Source: Aeromonas diversa CDC 2478-85 (GTDB lineage: Bacteria; Pseudomonadota; Gammaproteobacteria; Enterobacterales; Aeromonadaceae). From it: 58,959 nucleotides of DNA. Below the pieces are notes generated by a model. That model was given only the letters and a program-made list of their open reading frames with translations. It was not told the DNA's origin and made no database searches. Where the stretch lies: contig NZ_CDCE01000009.1 of NCBI RefSeq assembly GCF_000819805.1, positions 1-58,959 on the forward strand, written 5' to 3'. A program made the translations under genes and the position numbers. This document shows, piece by piece, positions 30,048 through 40,100 of this stretch; the stretch's first letter is position 1; every line of letters starts with the position of its first letter.

Positions 30048-31040
30048 TTAATCGCGAACGCAGTCTCGCCCGGCGCCCTTGGCGCGATAGAGGGCACGAT
30101 CGCCGCGCAGGGTGAGCTGCTCCGGGGTGTCATCGGGCTGAAACTGGGCCAGCCCCATGCTGAGGGTGACCGGCTCCTGGTGCAGAGGAGGGTGGGCGTG
30201 CACCAGCTCTTGCAGCTTCTCGGCCACGGCTCGGGCCGCGTGCAGCGTAGTGCCGGGCAGTATGATGAGGAACTCGTCACCCCCCCAGCGGGCCAGCAGA
30301 TCGATGCTGCGCAGATGCTGACCGATGAGGCGCACCAGCTCCTTCAGGGTGCGGTCGCCGGCGGCATGACCGAAGTGGTCGTTGATCCCCTTGAAGTTGT
30401 CGATGTCCAGCACGATGAGGGAGAGAGGTTGGCGAAAGCGGCGGGCACGGGCGCACTCCTGCTCGAGCACTCGCTCGGCCTGATAGCGGTTGGCAGCCTG
30501 GGTCAGGCTGTCGGTCTCGGCCAGACGGCGGTTCTGTTCGAGCTGCTCGAGCAGGGAGGCGTTGAGGGCCTGCAGCTCGGCGGTGCGCAGGGCCACTTGT
30601 CGTTCCAGGTTGAGGGTGTGGCTGCTGAGCCGCTCGAGTTGCGCCCTGCGATCCTGGGCGAGACGTTGACTCCCGGCCAGCAGGGCCAGGCTGCCATCGG
30701 GGTGACGGCTCAGGATGCGCATCCGCTCCTCGGTCCAGAGGTAGTCACCGCTCTGGCTCAGGCAGCGGTACTCGCAGCACACCTCGGTTCCTCCCTCCTC
30801 CATCAGCTGATCGAGCAGCGCCTTGATCCTGGCATGGTCATCGGGATGGATCAGGCGCTCTCGGGTGAGGAGGGGCGGGCAGTTTGGCTCATAACCCAGC
30901 ATGCGATACCAGGAGGCCGAGCGTAGCACCTCCCCGCTGTTGGCATTCCATAGCCAGAGTCCATCGCTGACGAGATCCAGGATCTGTGCCTGGACTTGCT
31001 CGTCGAGCGTGGAGAACTGCAGCACTCCCTGCTTCTCCAC
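30048..31040 (-). CDS. PAS-GGDEF diguanylate cyclase
   Basis: 330-residue cytoplasmic protein: PAS/PAC region about 15-135, a coiled-coil (about 138-178) and a GGDEF domain (about 178-330). The active-site motif is intact (WGGDEF), and RSID five residues upstream is the product-inhibition I-site, so it should make cyclic di-GMP under feedback control. The signal sensed by the PAS domain is unknown. The gene stands alone between the glmS regulator and glnE. Confidence 0.9.
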   Translation of the reverse strand: MEKQGVLQFSTLDEQVQAQILDLVSDGLWLWNANSGEVLRSASWYRMLGYEPNCPPLLTRERLIHPDDHARIKALLDQLMEEGGTEVCCEYRCLSQSGDYLWTEERMRILSRHPDGSLALLAGSQRLAQDRRAQLERLSSHTLNLERQVALRTAELQALNASLLEQLEQNRRLAETDSLTQAANRYQAERVLEQECARARRFRQPLSLIVLDIDNFKGINDHFGHAAGDRTLKELVRLIGQHLRSIDLLARWGGDEFLIILPGTTLHAARAVAEKLQELVHAHPPLHQEPVTLSMGLAQFQPDDTPEQLTLRGDRALYRAKGAGRDCVRD

Positions 31041-31096
31041 TCTTATATTCCTTTTACCTGCGACCTCCGCCTAAGTGTAGGTCACAAGCCGGGGCG

Positions 31097-33943
31097 TTAT
31101 TCCAGCAGGCGCTGCCACAGGGCGAGCACATGGCGGCGCTCCGCCATCAGCTGGTCATCCGAGACCCGGCGGGAGATCTCCGAGAGGTTGAGCCGGTGGC
31201 CCAGGTTGCGGATCTCCAGATAGGCGTGCTTGAGCCCTTCGGCCTCCTCCAGGGTCAAGACTCCGGTCATGACGCACTCGTCGAAGATACGCACATTATC
31301 GGACCAGCGGGTGAGTGGCTCCGGGAACTCGGCGGCATGGGCCAGCACCAGGAACTGGGCGATGAATTCGATGTCGACCATGCCCCCCGGCGACTGCTTG
31401 AGGTCAAACTCGCCGGTGCCGGCCTTGAGCAGGTGATCGCGCATCTTGGCGCGCATCTCGCGAACCTCTTTGATGAGTGTGGCCCGCTCGCGTTCGCGCG
31501 AAAGCACGGCCCGGCGCACCCGGGCGAATCCGGCCAGCAGGCGCTCGTTCCCATAGACGGGCCGGGCCCGCACCAGGGCCTGGTGCTCCCAGGTCCAGGC
31601 GTCGTGCTGCTGATAGTGCTCGAAGGCGTCGAGAGAGGAGACCAGCAGACCCGCGTCACCGGAGGGGCGCAGCCGCATATCGATCTCGTAGAGGATGCCC
31701 GAGGGGGTGCGGGTGCTAAACAGATGCAGCACCCGCTGGGCCAGCCGGATATAGAACTGGCGGCTGTCGATGGACTTGGCCCCGTTGGTGTAGCCCCCGG
31801 GTTCGCCGGTGTGCAGGAACACCAGATCGAGGTCCGAGCCGTAACCGAGCTCGATGCCGCCGAGCTTGCCGTAGGCGATCACGGCAAAGCCCCGCTCGCC
31901 ACTCTCGGCCACTTCGGGCGGTACCCCATAGCGTTCGGTGATCTGGCTCCAGGCCTGGTTCACCACCTCCTCTATGATGGCCTCCGCCAGCCAGGTGAGG
32001 TGATCGCTCACCTTCATCAGGGGCAGGGCGCCGGCGATGTCGGCCGCCACGATGCGCAGCAGCTGAACCTGTTTGAACTGGCGCAGTGCCTCCATCTGCT
32101 GCTCCACGTCTTCTTCGGGGATGCGCAGCAGGAACTGGCGTAGTTGGGGCTTGTAGTGATCGAGCGGAGTCGGGTGATAGAGGTGCTGGGGATCGAGCAA
32201 CTCGTCGAGCAAGATGGGGTAGCGAGACAGCTGGTCGCTCACCAGATGGCTGGCCGCGCACAGGCGCACCAGTTGTCCCAGGGCCCCCGGATTTTCGGCC
32301 AGCAGCTGCAGGTAGGCGCTGCGGGTGAAGATGCGAGTCAGCAGCTGACAGAGGCGATCGAACAAGGGGCCGGGCTGTGTCTGCTTCGCCACCAGCCGCA
32401 GCAGCTCCGGCATCAGCCAGTCCAGCGCGGCGCGTCCCTGAGGGCCGATGGGGCGGCGTGACGCCTCCTCCTTAAAATGGAGCAGATGGGTGGCGATGGC
32501 CTCACCGTCGCCGGCTCCCTGCTCCGCCAGCAGGGCGATGATCTCGTCGCGATCGAGCGTGGTGCGCCACAGATCCACCCACGCCTGCTCGAGGTGGGAC
32601 GGCGCCTCTTTCTCCTCGCCCACCACCTTGACGAACTCGGCGTGCACCGCCGCCATCTGTTCGTCGAGGTGCGTCATCAGGCTGGCCCAGTCGGGTTGCC
32701 CCATGGCGTACACCAGGCGGGCGCGATCCCGCTCCTCGCTCGGCAGGGTCTGAGTCTGCTGATCGCCGATCTCCTGCAACAGGTTCTCGACCCGGCGCAG
32801 GAAGCGATAGGCGCCGAGCAGGCGCTCACTCTCCTCGCCGGTGAGGGCACCGCAAGCCGCGATGGCCGAGAGCGCGTCCGGCAGGTGGCGCACTCGCAGA
32901 GCCGGCTCACGGCCGCCGCGGATGAGTTGCAGCGCCTGCACGATAAACTCCACCTCACGGATGCCGCCGGCGCCCAGCTTGATGTTCCCCTCCAGCCCCT
33001 TGCGGCGGACCTCGGCGGCGATCATCGCCTTCATCTGGCGCAGGCCGTCGATGACCCCGAAGTCGATGTAGCGGCGAAACACGAAGGGGCGCAGCAGCTC
33101 GCCGAGTTCACGACTGTAGTGGCACTCGGCGCCGATCACCCGCGCCTTGACCATGGCGTAGCGTTCCCAGTTGCGGCCATGGTGCTGGTAGTAGTCCTCC
33201 ATGGCCGCAAACGAGATGGCCAGCGGACCGGCGTCGCCGAACGGGCGCAGCCGCATGTCGACCCGGAACACCTGACCATCGACCGTGCTCTGGTGCAGGG
33301 CGTTGATGATGCGTTGACCCAGCTTGATGAAGAACTGCTGATTGGCCAGCTCACGGCGCCCGCCATGGGTGTAGCCGTTCTCGGGGAAGGTGAAGATGAG
33401 GTCGATGTCGGACGAGAAGTTGAGCTCGCCACCGCCCAGCTTGCCCATGCCGAGGATCAGCAGGGGCTGGGGATTGCCCTCGCCATCGAGCGGGGTGCCC
33501 AGCTCGCGGCACTGGAGGTGATAGAGCCAGTCGCGGGTCTGGCCTATCAGGGCATCGGCCAGCTGGGTGAGGTGGATGAAGCTCTCCTCCACCCGGGCCA
33601 GCCCCAGCAGCTCGCGCCAGGCGATCACCACCATATGATGGCGGCGAAAACGGCGCAGGGCCCGCTTCAGTGACTCTTCGTCCTGCACGTCGCCCAGTGC
33701 CTCGGCAAGCTGGGTCGGGTAGCGGGGCCAACGCTCGGCCTGCTCCAGCTCACCGCTCTGCAGCAGGGTCTCGAGCAAGGCAGGCTCCCGATGCAGGGCG
33801 TCGGCCACGAAATCCGAGAGACCGAGCAGGGTGAGCAGGGCGCCGCGAACCGGTTCGGTCAGGTTGGCACGCTCTGGCTGCTGATCCAGCAGGCGCTGCC
33901 AGTGGCGCTCGGCGAGGGGGAGGAGGGGGGCGGGCAGGGTCAC
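31097..33943 (-). CDS. glnE: Glutamine synthetase adenylyltransferase/deadenylase GlnE
   Basis: 948-residue bifunctional enzyme that adds or removes AMP on glutamine synthetase under PII control. Two nucleotidyltransferase domains are visible: GKLGGGELNFSSDIDLIF-type motif in the N-terminal half (deadenylase) and KLGGIELGYGSDLDLVF in the C-terminal half (adenylase). I prefer the GTG at 33943, eight bases after AAGGA, to the longer in-frame TTG at 33961. Confidence 0.96.
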   Translation of the reverse strand: MTLPAPLLPLAERHWQRLLDQQPERANLTEPVRGALLTLLGLSDFVADALHREPALLETLLQSGELEQAERWPRYPTQLAEALGDVQDEESLKRALRRFRRHHMVVIAWRELLGLARVEESFIHLTQLADALIGQTRDWLYHLQCRELGTPLDGEGNPQPLLILGMGKLGGGELNFSSDIDLIFTFPENGYTHGGRRELANQQFFIKLGQRIINALHQSTVDGQVFRVDMRLRPFGDAGPLAISFAAMEDYYQHHGRNWERYAMVKARVIGAECHYSRELGELLRPFVFRRYIDFGVIDGLRQMKAMIAAEVRRKGLEGNIKLGAGGIREVEFIVQALQLIRGGREPALRVRHLPDALSAIAACGALTGEESERLLGAYRFLRRVENLLQEIGDQQTQTLPSEERDRARLVYAMGQPDWASLMTHLDEQMAAVHAEFVKVVGEEKEAPSHLEQAWVDLWRTTLDRDEIIALLAEQGAGDGEAIATHLLHFKEEASRRPIGPQGRAALDWLMPELLRLVAKQTQPGPLFDRLCQLLTRIFTRSAYLQLLAENPGALGQLVRLCAASHLVSDQLSRYPILLDELLDPQHLYHPTPLDHYKPQLRQFLLRIPEEDVEQQMEALRQFKQVQLLRIVAADIAGALPLMKVSDHLTWLAEAIIEEVVNQAWSQITERYGVPPEVAESGERGFAVIAYGKLGGIELGYGSDLDLVFLHTGEPGGYTNGAKSIDSRQFYIRLAQRVLHLFSTRTPSGILYEIDMRLRPSGDAGLLVSSLDAFEHYQQHDAWTWEHQALVRARPVYGNERLLAGFARVRRAVLSRERERATLIKEVREMRAKMRDHLLKAGTGEFDLKQSPGGMVDIEFIAQFLVLAHAAEFPEPLTRWSDNVRIFDECVMTGVLTLEEAEGLKHAYLEIRNLGHRLNLSEISRRVSDDQLMAERRHVLALWQRLLE

Positions 33944-34053
33944 GGCAAGGTTCCTTTGCAACTGACTATGCCCGCCAATCTAACACTCTGCCGCGCTAAG
34001 TCACAGCGCGGGGCCGGCTGTGGGAGTGCACGCACACAACCAGAGTGGCCAGG

Positions 34054-34073
34054 GTGCCACGGTGTCGTGGCAC
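34054..34073 (-). other. Hairpin after the chemoreceptor gene
   Basis: GTGCCACG (34054-34061) and CGTGGCAC (34066-34073) form a perfect stem just downstream of the minus-strand chemoreceptor stop. No T run follows. Confidence 0.5.
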
Positions 34074-34092
34074 TCCGTTGTGACGGGAGGGA

Positions 34093-35343
34093 TCAGTCCA
34101 GCTTAAAGGCCCGAATGGTGCTGTCCAGATCCCGGCTGTGGGCCTCTACCTGGCCGCTTGCCTCGAGCAGCTCGCGGATCACCACCACAGAGCCCTCGAC
34201 GATCTGCTTGACCTGGGTAAGGTTGTCCTCCATCTCCTCGGCCACCTTGCTCTGCTGTTCGGCGGCGGTGGCGATCTGGTAGTTCATGTCGGCCACGGCG
34301 TGCACCCGGTTGACTATGGTGCCGAGCTGATCGCCGGCCCGGTTCACCTGCTCCACCCCGAGATCGGCCTGGGTCACGCTCTCGCTCATCAGCAGGGTGG
34401 CCTGGCGGGCGCCCTGTTGCAGTTGCTCGATCATCTGCTGGATCTCCACCGTGGCCGCCTGGGCCCGGTTGGCCAGGGAGCGCACCTCGTCGGCCACCAC
34501 GGCAAAGCCGCGGCCGGCCTCACCGGCGCGGGCCGCCTCGATGGCGGCGTTAAGGGCCAGCAGGTTGGTCTGCTCCGAGATGCTGCGGATGGTGTCGACC
34601 ACGGAGCCGATGCGCTGCACCCCCTGCTCCACGTCGCTGACCACGCCGGAGGAGCGCTGGATGTTGGTCGACAGGGCCGAGATGGTGGTCACGGTCTCGG
34701 CTACGTAGCCCTGTCCCTGTTCGGCCAGGGCGCGGCTCTCTGTGGTGGCGCGGGAGGCCTGCTCCGCATGACCGGCGACCTCGCGCACCGAGGCGGCCAT
34801 CTCGCTCATGGCGCCGGCGAGCTGCTCTATCTGTTTGAACTCTTCGCTGATCGACTCGTTGGCCTCTTCCATGCAAAGGGTCACCTGAGAGGCGATCTCG
34901 CCGAGCTCCTTGCTGATGCTGCGCTGATTGCCGAACACCTCGCGCAGGTGATTCTGGGAGTGGGACACGGCGCGGGCTATGTCGCCGAACTCGTCTTTGG
35001 AGTTGAGCTCGACCCTGTGGCTAAGGTCTTGTTGGGAGAAGCGATGCAAGAGGCTCACCAGATAGTTTACCTGGCGCACCATGAGGCGGGAGCCGGCCAG
35101 CAGAAAGACCACGAAGAAGACCCCCATGACGGCCGTCTCCATCAACCCATTCCAGATGAGGCTCTGCGCCATCTGATCCGCCTTGCTGGCCTCAATGCCC
35201 CCCAGCAGCAGCGTCTCCTCAAGGTGACTGGCGTCGAACCAGAGTTTTGCCAGCAGCATCAGGGTGCTGACCACCATCAGAATCACTACCTTGGGCAGCA
35301 GACGAACATCACTCATGCGACGTTCGATGGCATTAAAACGCAT
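34093..35343 (-). CDS. Methyl-accepting chemotaxis protein
   Basis: 416-residue chemoreceptor. Two membrane segments (about 20-40 and 68-90) enclose only a very short periplasmic loop, then a HAMP linker and the long signalling coiled coil with the conserved tip EQTNLLALNAAIEAARAGE and GFAVVADEVR. The small loop suggests sensing of an internal or membrane signal. ATG 35343 follows AGGAG; a GTG directly before it is the alternative. Confidence 0.94.
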   Translation of the reverse strand: MRFNAIERRMSDVRLLPKVVILMVVSTLMLLAKLWFDASHLEETLLLGGIEASKADQMAQSLIWNGLMETAVMGVFFVVFLLAGSRLMVRQVNYLVSLLHRFSQQDLSHRVELNSKDEFGDIARAVSHSQNHLREVFGNQRSISKELGEIASQVTLCMEEANESISEEFKQIEQLAGAMSEMAASVREVAGHAEQASRATTESRALAEQGQGYVAETVTTISALSTNIQRSSGVVSDVEQGVQRIGSVVDTIRSISEQTNLLALNAAIEAARAGEAGRGFAVVADEVRSLANRAQAATVEIQQMIEQLQQGARQATLLMSESVTQADLGVEQVNRAGDQLGTIVNRVHAVADMNYQIATAAEQQSKVAEEMEDNLTQVKQIVEGSVVVIRELLEASGQVEAHSRDLDSTIRAFKLD

Positions 35344-35442
35344 CACGACTCTCCTTTGACAAGCGAATTCCCCTTTGACCGTCAGGATATCGGCATTATC
35401 TTGTTTTTTATAATTAATGTTTCAGCTCAATGATGGTTTTGT

Positions 35443-36189
35443 ATGCGACATCACTCTAACGGCCTGAGGGCCATGGATCTCTTGATGGCTCTGCTCTCGG
35501 CCGTCTCTGTGCTGTTGGTTAGTTTGCGCTGGTTTTTCGGTAAATATTTCACGCCAGAGGCGCTCGCCCTCTTCTATGACGTGGACAACCTGCTCTGCCT
35601 GTTCTTCCTTGCCCACTTTGGCTATGGCCTGGCGCGCAGCGATCAGCGCCTCGCCTACCTCAAGAGCAACTGGCTCTATCTGCCGGGCAGTCTGCCCATG
35701 GTGGAGCATCTGCGCTGGGCACGGCTGTTGCAGCTCTATCGGGTGATCCAGCTGCTGCGCAGCAACCCGGATCTGCTGGCCATATTCCGCCGCGAGCGTA
35801 GCGAGACCCATCTGGCTGGTATCTTGCTGCTCTTCTTCATGCTGCTCGGCGTGGGGGCTGGCCTCATGTACTGGGTCGAAGGGGGTGTGCCCGGTAGTGA
35901 AATCAAGAGCCCCTATGACGCCTTCTGGTGGGCGCTGGTGACCCTCTCCACCGTCGGTTATGGCGACATAGTGCCGCACACCGACGAGGGGCGCTTCGTG
36001 GCCAGTCTGGTGATCATCTTCGGTGTGGGCGTGTTCAGCGCCATGAGCGGTTTCATGGCCAGCCTCTTTCTTCGGTCCACCAATAAGGAGACCCTGGCGC
36101 TGCAGCAGCAGATCCACCGTCTTTCCCAGCAGCAGGAGCTGCTCTTACAAGAGATCCGACAGATCAAGGAGAGCCAGCGCCGCGGCTGA
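35443..36189 (+). CDS. Voltage-gated-type potassium channel
   Basis: 248-residue membrane protein of the ion-transport family: about six hydrophobic segments, a charged fourth one (HLRWARLLQLYRVIQLLR) like a voltage sensor, the pore helix and selectivity filter TLSTVGYGD (about residues 167-175), and a C-terminal Gln-rich coiled coil (about 215-245) for assembly. Divergent from the chemoreceptor gene. Cation specificity for K+ rests on the GYGD filter. Confidence 0.9.
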   Translation: MRHHSNGLRAMDLLMALLSAVSVLLVSLRWFFGKYFTPEALALFYDVDNLLCLFFLAHFGYGLARSDQRLAYLKSNWLYLPGSLPMVEHLRWARLLQLYRVIQLLRSNPDLLAIFRRERSETHLAGILLLFFMLLGVGAGLMYWVEGGVPGSEIKSPYDAFWWALVTLSTVGYGDIVPHTDEGRFVASLVIIFGVGVFSAMSGFMASLFLRSTNKETLALQQQIHRLSQQQELLLQEIRQIKESQRRG

Positions 36190-36283
36190 GCGTCACACTC
36201 AGTTGCGGTTCTGCTTGTGGTTTGAGGGGGCTCCGGCTTACCATCCAAGCTGTTTTTCAACCAATACAGAGACATCGACATCC

Positions 36284-36883
36284 ATGCGTGCCCTGATCGG
36301 GATCCTGCTTACTCTCGCTGCCAGCCACACCATGGCCGAGACTCGTTACATATCCGACAACATCTACTCCTTCATGCACGGCGGGCCGGGAACCCAGTAC
36401 CGCATCCTCGGCAGCGTCAAGGCGGGCGAGCCGGTCGAGCTCACCGGCTCCAATGAGGGTGGCTTCGTGCAGATCACCGATGGCAAGGGGCGCAGCGGTT
36501 GGGTGAAGGGCGATGATCTGCAGACTGGGCCGAGCTTCCGTCAGCAGGTGGCGCAGCTCCAGCAGCAGGTCGATGAGCTCAAGGGACGTCTCAAGAATCT
36601 CAACGGCGATAACGAGCAGCTGTTTGCCGAGAAGGATGACACCATAGCCCGGCAGCAGCAGCAGCTCACCGAGCTGCAGACTCAGCTCAAGCAGCGGGAC
36701 GCGCAGATGGCCAGCCTGAAAGAGCAGAACGACGCGCTCAACCAGAGCTATGACAACCGTGAGCACGATATGCAGATGGACTGGTTCATTCGCGGCGGTC
36801 TGATGGTGGGCGCCGGCATCCTGGCGGGGCTCTTGCTGCCCATGTTGCCGCGCCGGCGTCGTGGCGATCGCTGGATGAATTGA
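36284..36883 (+). CDS. ygiM: SH3-domain membrane protein YgiM
   Basis: 199 residues: signal peptide (about 1-18), bacterial SH3 domain (about 20-80: YISDNIYSFMHGGPGTQYR, WVKGDDLQ), long coiled coil (about 84-163) and one C-terminal membrane segment followed by a basic tail (LPRRRRGDR). Matches the E. coli YgiM (TIGR04211) architecture; role unknown, periplasmic side predicted for the SH3 domain. The ATG at 36284 starts the signal peptide. glnE nearby fits the E. coli neighbourhood. Confidence 0.85.
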   Translation: MRALIGILLTLAASHTMAETRYISDNIYSFMHGGPGTQYRILGSVKAGEPVELTGSNEGGFVQITDGKGRSGWVKGDDLQTGPSFRQQVAQLQQQVDELKGRLKNLNGDNEQLFAEKDDTIARQQQQLTELQTQLKQRDAQMASLKEQNDALNQSYDNREHDMQMDWFIRGGLMVGAGILAGLLLPMLPRRRRGDRWMN

Positions 36884-36900
36884 GCGAGTCACTGTGAATA

Positions 36901-36928
36901 AAGGGGGGATGCCAAGGCATCCCCCCTT
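36901..36928 (+). terminator. ygiM terminator
   Basis: AAGGGGGGATGCC (36901-36913) pairs with GGCATCCCCCCTT (36916-36928); strong stem with a two-base loop. Confidence 0.85.
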
Positions 36929-36944
36929 TGCGTTGGCAGGGCAG

Positions 36945-37088
36945 GGAAATTGTATGCAATTTCCCGCTCTCTCTTCCCCTGACAGATGAGATGTTGGCCT
37001 TGTTGAGCCCTTATTCCGGAAAAGATGCGGGGAGATTAATAAAATGGCAACATTTTCATTTCATTGGCGGTCAAAGATTGTATACATT
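36945..37088. promoter_or_regulatory. Two related dyads in the putA promoter region
   Basis: GGGAAATTG (36945-36953) and CAATTTCCC (36958-36966) form a perfect 9+9 dyad around TATG. A related dyad ATTGTATACATT lies at 37077-37088; the cores ATTGTATGCAAT and ATTGTATACATT differ at few places. They fit binding sites of a dimeric regulator of putA. Confidence 0.45.
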
Positions 37089-37152
37089 ACCGGCGTTGCG
37101 GCGCCGTGCGCCATCCCATTGAGCCCCCAGGGTGTACAGGAAGACCCCATCT

Positions 37153-40100
37153 ATGTTCAAAGCGACCCAAGTGCTTGCCCCCGACTACCGCCCCACCGAT
37201 CTCGCCGCCCTGCGCGAGGCCATCACCCAGAACTACGTGGTGGACGAGAATGCCTACCTGACCGAGCTGTCGGCCATGCTGCCGAGCGATGGTGCCGCTC
37301 TCGAGCGCATCACCAGCCGCGCCCGCGCGCTGGTGAGCAAGGTGCGTCAGGAGAACGGTGCCGGCGATGGCATCGACGCCTTCTTGCAGGAGTACAGCCT
37401 GGATACCCAGGAGGGGATCATACTGATGTGCCTGGCGGAGGCGCTGCTGCGCATCCCCGACGCCGACACCGCCGATGCCCTGATCAAGGACAAGCTCTCC
37501 GGCGCCAACTGGGCGGCTCACTTTCGCAAGAGCGACTCTACCCTGGTCAACGCCTCGACCTGGGGCCTGATGCTGACCGGCAAGATCATCAAGCTCGACA
37601 AGAAGCTCGACGGCAACCCGGCCAATCTGCTGGGCCGCATGGTCAACAAGCTGGGTGAGCCCATGGTGCGCTCGGCCATGTACGCCGCCATGAAGATCAT
37701 GGGCAAGCAGTTCGTGCTGGGCCGCGACATGAAAGAGGCCCTCAAGGCCAGCCGCAAGCAGCGCGAACAGGGCTTCACCCATACCTATGACATGCTGGGG
37801 GAGTCGGCCCTGACCATGCAGGACGCCGACAAGTACCTGACCGACTATCGCAACGCCATCGAGGCGGTGGGCGCCGAGCGCATCAGCGACGGTGGTCCGG
37901 CGCCTTCCATTTCCATCAAGCTCTCCGCCCTGCATCCGCGCTATGACGTGGCCAACCGCGAACGGGTGCTCGGCGAGATGTGCGAGCGTCTCATCGGTCT
38001 GGTGCGCCTGGCCCGGGAGCGGGATGTGGCCATCAGCATCGACGCCGAGGAGATGGACCGTCTCGAGCTGTCGCTGGACTTGTTCGAGCAGCTCTATCGC
38101 AGTGAGGCCAACCGCGGCTGGGGCAAGCTCGGCATGGTGGTGCAGGCCTACTCCAAGCGCGCCCTGCCGGTACTGTGCTGGTTGACCGCCCTGGCCCGCG
38201 AACAGGGGGATCTCATCCCGGTGCGTCTGGTCAAGGGCGCCTACTGGGACAGCGAGCTCAAGTATGCCCAGCAGGCCGGCCTGCCGGGCTACCCGCTGTT
38301 TACCCGTAAGGCAGGGACCGACGTCTCCTACCTCGCCTGTGCCCGCTACCTGCTGAGCGAGGCGACCATCGGCGCCATCTCGCCCCAGTTTGCCACCCAC
38401 AATGCCCACACGGTCGTGACCATCCTCGAGATGGCCGGCGATCGCCAGTTCGAGTTCCAGCGCCTGCACGGCATGGGGGATGAGCTCTATCACACGGTGC
38501 TCAAAGAGAATCCGGGTCTGGCCTGCCGCATCTACGCCCCGGTCGGTGCCCACAAGGATCTGCTGCCCTACCTGGTGCGCCGTCTGCTGGAAAACGGCGC
38601 CAACACCTCGTTCGTGCACAAGCTGGTGGACCCCAACACCCCGGTCGACAGCTTGGCCGAACACCCGCTGCGCACCCTCAAGCGCTACCCGACCCTGGCC
38701 AACGATCGCATCCCGCAGCCGGTGAACCTGTTTAGCGATCGCAAGAACTCGAGCGGCGTCAACATGAACATCGTCTCCATTCAGCGTCCCTTCTTCGCCA
38801 GGCTCAAGGAGCTGGAGAGCAAGCAGTGGCAGGCCGGCCCCATCGTCAACGGCGAGACGCTGGTGACGGGCGAGCTGCAGACAGTGCTGAGCCCGCAGGA
38901 CATCAGCCAGGTGGTGGGCAAGATCCGCTGGGCCGATGGCGCTGCCGTGGAGCAGGCCCTGGCCAGCGCCCACGCCGCCTTCCCGCGCTGGCGCGAAACC
39001 CCGGTCGCCGAGCGCGCCGCCACCCTGGATAAGCTGGCGGATCTGCTGGAGGCGAACCGCGAGCAGTTCATTTCGCTTTGCACCCGCGAGGCGGGCAAGC
39101 TGCTGCAAGATGGCATCGACGAGGTGCGCGAGGCGGTGGATTTCTGCCGCTACTACGCCCAGCAGGCCCGCGCCATGATGGGTAAGGCCACCCTGCTGCC
39201 GGGCTACACAGGTGAGCAGAACGAGCTGTTCTTGCAGGGGCGCGGCGTGTTCGTCTGCATCAGCCCGTGGAACTTCCCGCTGGCCATTTTCCTTGGCCAG
39301 GTTGCGGCGGCGCTCGCCACCGGCAACACGGTCGTCGCCAAGCCGGCCGAGCAGACCGGCCTGGTCGCCCACCTGGCGGTGACCCTGGCCCACCAGGCCG
39401 GCATCCCGGGTGACGTGTTGCACCTGCTGCCGGGCGATGGCGCCAGCGTGGGGGCCCGCTTGACCGCGGATCGCCGCATCGGCGGCGTCTGCTTCACCGG
39501 CTCCACCGAGACCGCCAGACTCATCAACCAGACCCTGGCCAACCGCGATGGCGCCATCCTGCCGCTGATTGCCGAGACCGGCGGCCAGAACGCCATGATC
39601 GTCGACTCCACCGCCCTGCCCGAGCAGGTGGTGCGCGACGTGGTGAGCGCCGCCTTCCAGAGCGCCGGCCAGCGCTGCTCTGCCCTGCGCGTGCTGTTCC
39701 TGCAAGAGGAGATCGCCGACCGGGTGCTGGAGATCCTCACCGGTGCCCTGCAGGAGTTGAAAGTCGGCAACCCGGCCGAACACGACACCGACGTGGGCCC
39801 GGTCATCGACGCCGAGGCCAAGGCGACGCTGGACCTGCACCTGGCCCGGATGATCCCGAAGAGCCGTCTGATCGCCCAGGCCCCCATGCCCAAGGCGACC
39901 CTGGAGGGCTACTTCGTACAGCCGACGGCGCTGGAGATCCGCTCCATCAGCGAGCTCGAGCGTGAGCAGTTCGGCCCGATCCTGCACGTGGTGCGCTACG
40001 CCGCCAAGGATCTGGATCAGGTGATCAATGAGATCAACGGCACCGGCTATGGCCTGACGCTGGGGATCCACAGCCGTAACGAGTCCCATGCCGAGGCACT

